Assembly (NCBI RefSeq): GCF_001949145.1
Contig: NW_019091365.1
Coordinates: forward strand, 1,694,159-1,758,158
DNA: 64,000 bases
Reading direction: 5' to 3'
Source: Acanthaster planci
Taxonomy: Eukaryota; Echinodermata; Asteroidea; Valvatida; Acanthasteridae
Each line of letters starts with the position of its first letter. The first letter of the stretch is position 1. The notes beneath the pieces were generated by a model. The model ran no database searches. It saw nothing but the letters and a program-made list of their open reading frames with translations, and was not told the DNA's origin. Shown here piece by piece: positions 61,680-64,000 of the stretch. Position numbers and translations under genes: made by a program.

Positions 61680-64000
61680 ATAGAGAAGTTCGATTTAAAA
61701 AAACAAATACACACTTCACAGGAGACCGTCGAAAAAAATTATTAAAAGATTTGATCAGTACTTAGCTTACGAATACAATTGAAAATCCATTGTGTCGTTG
61801 GTTTGATAGACTTTTGTCGTGCTTTTTATTACGTTAGGTCCATCTTTCACCACACCATAGCAAACTGTATTCTCACGTTGCTCTCGAATGTGCCGTCCTA
61901 GAAAAAAATGCCTAGTCGATACATACATGTGTGTCGTCGCTCGTCGGCCCCATTTCAAAGATCATGACTGAAATTCTTCGAGAACAAACTGATGAGAACT
62001 AATCAAAGGTGGATTCAAGAGGGTCAACGGAGGCCATGATCCCTCAAAAAGGCGTAATTTGTTCTGGAAAATTAATGAGAAAAGGACGATTTTGTGGGGA
62101 CTATTTCACTTCTCTTCCAACAGAGCGTAAATGCCCTACATTTAGCCTGGATCCTTAATCTTACCCCCCCCTCGAAACTTCGGTTCGGAATCCGCCCTTG
62201 CAATTTACCAATTTTTCTTTAGGACAATTATAATGCAAAGGAAATCTGAAATGGCAACGGCTCTTTCAAGATTTCGCAAACCGCGCATGAGTCACACAAC
62301 TTCTAGACTTTAAATTTCCTGGTAAGTGAAATAAGCTTGGCTCAGTTAAAAAAAAATGAAAAAAAAAAGCAATAAAATGTATTTTTAGAAAATAAGGTTT
62401 CTCGACATTACATCTATTGGCGTATGTTTGTTTGTTCCATGGCTTGGTATTCAGAGAGCTAATGTAACAAGTAAAATCGGATTCGACCCACGGAAAACCA
62501 GTGGAGAAATAAAAACCTCCGTAGCAAATCTGTCAAAGTAATTTTCCGTAGTTAGAGGGAATTAGGTACCAGCTCTTCAGTGAAGATAAAAATAACTGAA
62601 AGAGAAATCGTCTAGAAAAAATGCCCCCACCGGAGTGGCGCTAATAAGCACTTAAGGTAACGTGATTTGCCTAGAAATGTAATTTAAACTGCAGATGAAA
62701 AGTAACCCGTGCGTGTAAAATCACGCTCTTAGCAGACGAAAATAGACATTTTTTAATGCAGTCTTTTGTAAGACTGGAGTTTTCCTTCCAGTCGTAGAAA
62801 TAAGCTTTTAGCTGGATCTCATTTGCAATTGCGCTGGAGCGTTACCGACGGAAACATTTTAAATCGAAGTCTTTCACTCCTGAAGTTTAACGTGTTTAAA
62901 CACGATCCATTAGGCAATATCGAGCCAGACGCCAACACGATGGAAACGAAAGCTCGACTCGGAAAGCCAGGACAAGAGCTGGCGCAAAGATGGCATTTTA
63001 TTTGAGTTGCGCGAAAACATTACGCTGAAAAAAACACCAAACAAACTCCCGGGGACCGGCCCTGAGACATTTCTACTTTCTGAGAACCTAACTTACATTA
63101 TCCATGCACGTAAAACTCTTCTCAATAGACTAATCCGATTAGACGTCATAACTGCGGTGGCACCGCACTCACACGCACATTCTTCAGCTTGACGCGCGCG
63201 TGCAGTTGGCAAATCACGACACCCTATTGGTCGAAGAGGCATGTAACGCGCGCGTACCACCTGTCCACGAGCCTTGTGCCATCGCAGTAATGGCTCCTAC
63301 TTCTGGTGGGCGCTATACGATCTTTGATATCAATAGTTTTAAAACTCGTAAGGTACATTGTTGGACAAAATAAGAAGCCTCCCGAGAACACACATGCCTC
63401 TTTGTTAGGACTTGGGTTTTCGAACAGAGTAAACGTTCCTGTATCCCATGGTTATAAAGCCAAAGAGTGATACCGGAACTGTTCCTCCTGACAAATTCAC
63501 AGCCGCCTCCTAATCCACATTAACACTAAACAGACAAAAAAGCAATTCCTCCACTGCGTAACGTAATCCTTAAACTCTTTTATTTCTTATTTTGAAGAAA
63601 GGCTACGTTGTTAAACAAAAGTATAAAATATTGAAAACAGAGAAGGAATTCTAGTAAGATAATTTAAAAATCTCTCACGGAGTACCACTTCACTTGGGAT
63701 GATAATAGCAATGCAGCAAGCTCCCTAAGTAAAATTAAACACTCCAACTGGATGCTTGACGTGTAAATCGTTTCTGGGAAATGGATAATAAAATCCCATC
63801 AAGCAAAGGGTGAAACAATATTATATAACAAAACTGGCCCACGCATTATGATCAGCAACAATGTTTTAAAACAAACACAACTACCCACAGATGATTATGT
63901 TTGCACACACTGTGGGATTTGCAGGCCATTTCTGTTCTGTGAAATTACCCTTCTCAGCTGGCAAGAATCACAACGTATTTATTTCTCACATGTAGGGATC
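61680..64000. other. 3' flank of the GPCR gene, no gene recognised
   Basis: AT-rich, with short open frames only. Positions 63190-63260 are CpG-rich (GACGCGCGCG, AACGCGCGCG) with an inverted CCAAT (ATTGG) between, which could be a promoter of a gene beyond the window. Nothing coding is supported. Confidence 0.35.

Overview
This window is metazoan nuclear DNA: split genes with GT-AG introns, an intronless replication-type histone gene ending in the animal histone 3' stem-loop, and many transposon remains. Orthologous proteins, moderately AT-rich introns, very frequent dispersed TACATGTA and ACCGGT palindromes, and small elements ending in GGGCCAATTTCAC suggest an invertebrate deuterostome. An echinoderm, perhaps a sea star, is my best guess, but that rests on repeat style and not on a species-specific marker.

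Layout from left to right. A solitary histone H4 gene lies on the minus strand at 899-1210. PITPNC1 (class IIB phosphatidylinositol transfer protein, RdgB-beta) occupies 40559 down to 5198 on the minus strand. I rebuilt it as ten coding exons giving 290 residues, including an 8-nt micro-exon at 11310-11317. Its introns hold most of the repeats: terminal-inverted-repeat (TIR) elements, a piggyBac-type miniature element nested in another element, foldback elements and a decayed PIF/Harbinger transposon. ATG12 (autophagy ubiquitin-like protein, four exons, 130 residues) starts at 40739 on the plus strand, 179 bp from the PITPNC1 start codon, so the two genes are head to head. CFAP52 (WDR16, a ciliary WD40 protein; 12 coding exons, 617 residues) lies on the minus strand from 58340 to 46530 and converges on ATG12. 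Its second intron holds a 354-bp assembly gap and its first intron a broken non-LTR retrotransposon. A single-exon divergent rhodopsin-like GPCR lies on the plus strand at 60564-61679. No gene was recognised from 61680 to 64000.

The genes are functionally unrelated (chromatin, lipid transfer, autophagy, motile cilia, receptor signalling). They share regulatory space: the short ATG12/PITPNC1 interval may be a bidirectional promoter, and ATG12 and CFAP52 may share a palindrome carrying a poly(A) signal on each strand. Exon boundaries were placed by hand from splice consensus, reading-frame continuity and recalled family similarity; no alignment or transcript evidence was available.
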